The notes beneath the pieces were generated by a model, which had not been told where the DNA came from, did no database searches, and saw only the letters and a list, made by a program, of their open reading frames with translations. Made by a program: the position numbers and the translations under genes. A DNA stretch of 15,000 nt. Origin: Chloroflexota bacterium (GTDB lineage Bacteria > Chloroflexota > Dehalococcoidia > Lucifugimonadales > Lucifugimonadaceae). How positions within the stretch are numbered: position 1 is the first letter of the stretch; every line of letters begins with the position of its first letter. This document shows, piece by piece, positions 13,970-15,000 of this stretch. Location of the stretch: positions 1 through 15,000 of the forward strand of contig JACETA010000010.1 in assembly GCA_013911545.1 (NCBI GenBank), in the 5' to 3' direction.

Positions 13970-14539
13970 ATGAAAAAATTATTTTTAACATTATTAACAG
14001 TTGTGGTTTTCATTGGGTGTGGATCTAGCGAAGATACAAATCTTATCCCATTGGTTGATATTGTGAATGACTCTGATAGAACATTCACAATTGATGATTT
14101 TAAATCTGTAGGCTACAAGCAGTCAAAAAAATATAAAGTCGAAGAACTTCCTGGTGCAACATCAGCTTATTACGGGTTTATAAAAAATAAGGTAGATCCA
14201 GACGATCAGAAAATCGATTATGAAGTAAGATTTTATGCAAATCACGCTGATGCAGTCTCAATGGGCACAGAATATGTAGAAAATGCAACTGGTGAAGACG
14301 GGTGCATATCTAAGGATTGTGCTTTATGGACTGAAGACATTAAGCACAGAGCTTTTCTGGCTGAAAGATTAGGAAATGCCCATGCTGGAAATGGTCAACC
14401 TAAAGCTAAATATTTAAGTTATATAATTTATGGCAATATGATTTTAATGTGCCCAGGTTATAATGTAGAAGACTCTAGGACTAGATGTTCTAAGACAATT
14501 TATGATGTAATCCCTGAAGCTAAGCCAGTAACTGAATAG
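13970..14539 (+). CDS. Lipoprotein with four extra cysteines, function unknown
   Basis: A 189-residue protein with a lipoprotein signal peptide (MKK, hydrophobic core, lipobox FIGC, Cys17). The mature domain is mixed alpha/beta and soluble, and I do not recognise its family. Four further cysteines, Cys112 and Cys117 (GCISKDC) and Cys161 and Cys173, could form two disulfides outside the cytoplasm. Aromatic residues are common in the middle (SAYYGFIKN, VRFYANHAD). The Shine-Dalgarno sequence is weak (AGG). It is followed 30 bases later by the ABM-like gene, which has its own strong site, so the two may be co-transcribed. Confidence 0.75.
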   Translation: MKKLFLTLLTVVVFIGCGSSEDTNLIPLVDIVNDSDRTFTIDDFKSVGYKQSKKYKVEELPGATSAYYGFIKNKVDPDDQKIDYEVRFYANHADAVSMGTEYVENATGEDGCISKDCALWTEDIKHRAFLAERLGNAHAGNGQPKAKYLSYIIYGNMILMCPGYNVEDSRTRCSKTIYDVIPEAKPVTE

Positions 14540-14569
14540 AGCCTACTTCTTAATTAATCTGGAGGAAAA

Positions 14570-14857
14570 ATGTACGGTAGTATCTTTAATTTGAAGCCCA
14601 AACAAGGCAAGAAAAATGAATTAATAAATCACCTTAAAATGGATGAAGATAAACCAGAAGGTGGATTAGCTTGGTATGTTTTAAATCCTGATGATGATGG
14701 AGATTTAGTGGCTATTGCAGTATTTAAAGATAAAGATTCGTATGTAGCAAATGCTGAAAGACCCGAACAACACGAAAATTTTATGAAAATGATGGGTCTT
14801 CTTGAGGAAGAACCAAAATGGAAAGATGGTCAATTTGTTATTGGAGAAAATTTATAA
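14570..14857 (+). CDS. Small ABM-like dimeric alpha/beta-barrel protein
   Basis: This 95-residue cytoplasmic protein looks like the antibiotic biosynthesis monooxygenase (ABM)/dimeric alpha-beta barrel fold. It opens with a strand and a 'PKQGKKNELINHLK' turn and helix, continues with a strand (GLAWYVLNPDDDGDLVAIAVFKD, two strands with a turn), then DSYVANAERPEQHENFMKMM, which resembles the S-x-x-A/x-N-x-x-P-E-x-H segment before the second helix in that family. GGAGGA ends four bases before the ATG. The function could be a heme or quinone monooxygenase or a non-enzymatic binder; the residues needed to decide are not clear by eye. Confidence 0.7.
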   Translation: MYGSIFNLKPKQGKKNELINHLKMDEDKPEGGLAWYVLNPDDDGDLVAIAVFKDKDSYVANAERPEQHENFMKMMGLLEEEPKWKDGQFVIGENL

Positions 14858-14885
14858 ATAATAAATTTTTCATGATGATAAATAT

Positions 14886-15000
14886 ATGACTAGAAGTTTT
14901 AAACATTTAATTTCATTTTTAATTATATTGTTGGTTATTATTTTTTTAACTTATATTTTAAGTTTTGATACCTTAAGCATTAACGAAATACCTATAGTTT
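14886..15000 (+). CDS. N-terminal fragment of a membrane protein, cut by the window edge
   Basis: ATG at 14886 opens a frame that runs 38 codons to the window end. It has a basic N-terminus (MTRSFKHL), a strongly hydrophobic helix (about residues 9-26) and then SFDTLSINEIPI. A single N-terminal helix followed by a short segment ending in N/E-x-I/V-P resembles the start of FtsH-type ATP-dependent proteases, but 38 residues are too few for a call. No Shine-Dalgarno sequence is visible; GATGAT at 14874-14879, six bases before the ATG, is a weak leaderless-type -10. Confidence 0.4.
   Translation, partial: MTRSFKHLISFLIILLVIIFLTYILSFDTLSINEIPIV

Overview
The window is a compact, AT-rich stretch of bacterial chromosome. 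Genes overlap or lie a few bases apart, and no gene-free stretch exceeds about 150 bases. I favour a streamlined marine bacterium, possibly a SAR202/Dehalococcoidia-like Chloroflexota. The reasons are the low GC, a translin/TRAX-family protein (rare in bacteria, frequent in archaea and, as I recall, present in some Chloroflexota), a K+-dependent-type membrane pyrophosphatase, and some genes with a -10 box but no ribosome binding site. This placement is inference; no marker gene here settles it.

Layout. Bases 1-1690 (minus strand) hold an ABC exporter pair: an ATPase of the GldA/NosF type followed by its ABC-2 permease, which runs off the left edge. Divergent to it are a cysteine desulfurase (1782-2966) and a small membrane-anchored protein (2968-3444). 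Bases 8535 down to 3434 form one long minus-strand operon: mnmA, rnhB, thiE, a translin/TRAX-like gene and hppA. rsfS faces the other way from the same intergenic region. Bases 11418 down to 8936 form a second minus-strand operon: thiL, tsaE, tsaB, ndk. Divergent to thiL is a plus-strand trio of a 4-oxalocrotonate tautomerase-like protein, a 60-residue one-helix membrane protein and an MFS transporter, with overlapping reading frames. From 13126 come tRNA-Lys(CTT), a coiled-coil lipoprotein, a second lipoprotein with four extra cysteines, a small dimeric alpha/beta-barrel (ABM-like) protein and the start of a membrane protein cut by the right edge.

How the genes relate. The desulfurase can supply sulfur to MnmA for tRNA 2-thiouridine, while TsaB and TsaE belong to the t6A tRNA pathway, so tRNA modification is a theme. 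ThiE makes thiamine phosphate and ThiL phosphorylates it to the active cofactor; the two sit in neighbouring operons. The pyrophosphatase can use PPi released by ThiE and by other biosynthesis to build an ion gradient. The most unusual items are the translin/TRAX-like protein with a conserved-looking Glu pair, start codons placed exactly where a leaderless transcript would begin (iscS, rsfS), a palindromic divergent -10 element upstream of thiL and the tautomerase gene, and the coupled one-helix miniprotein next to the MFS transporter. No mobile element, CRISPR array or phage gene was seen.
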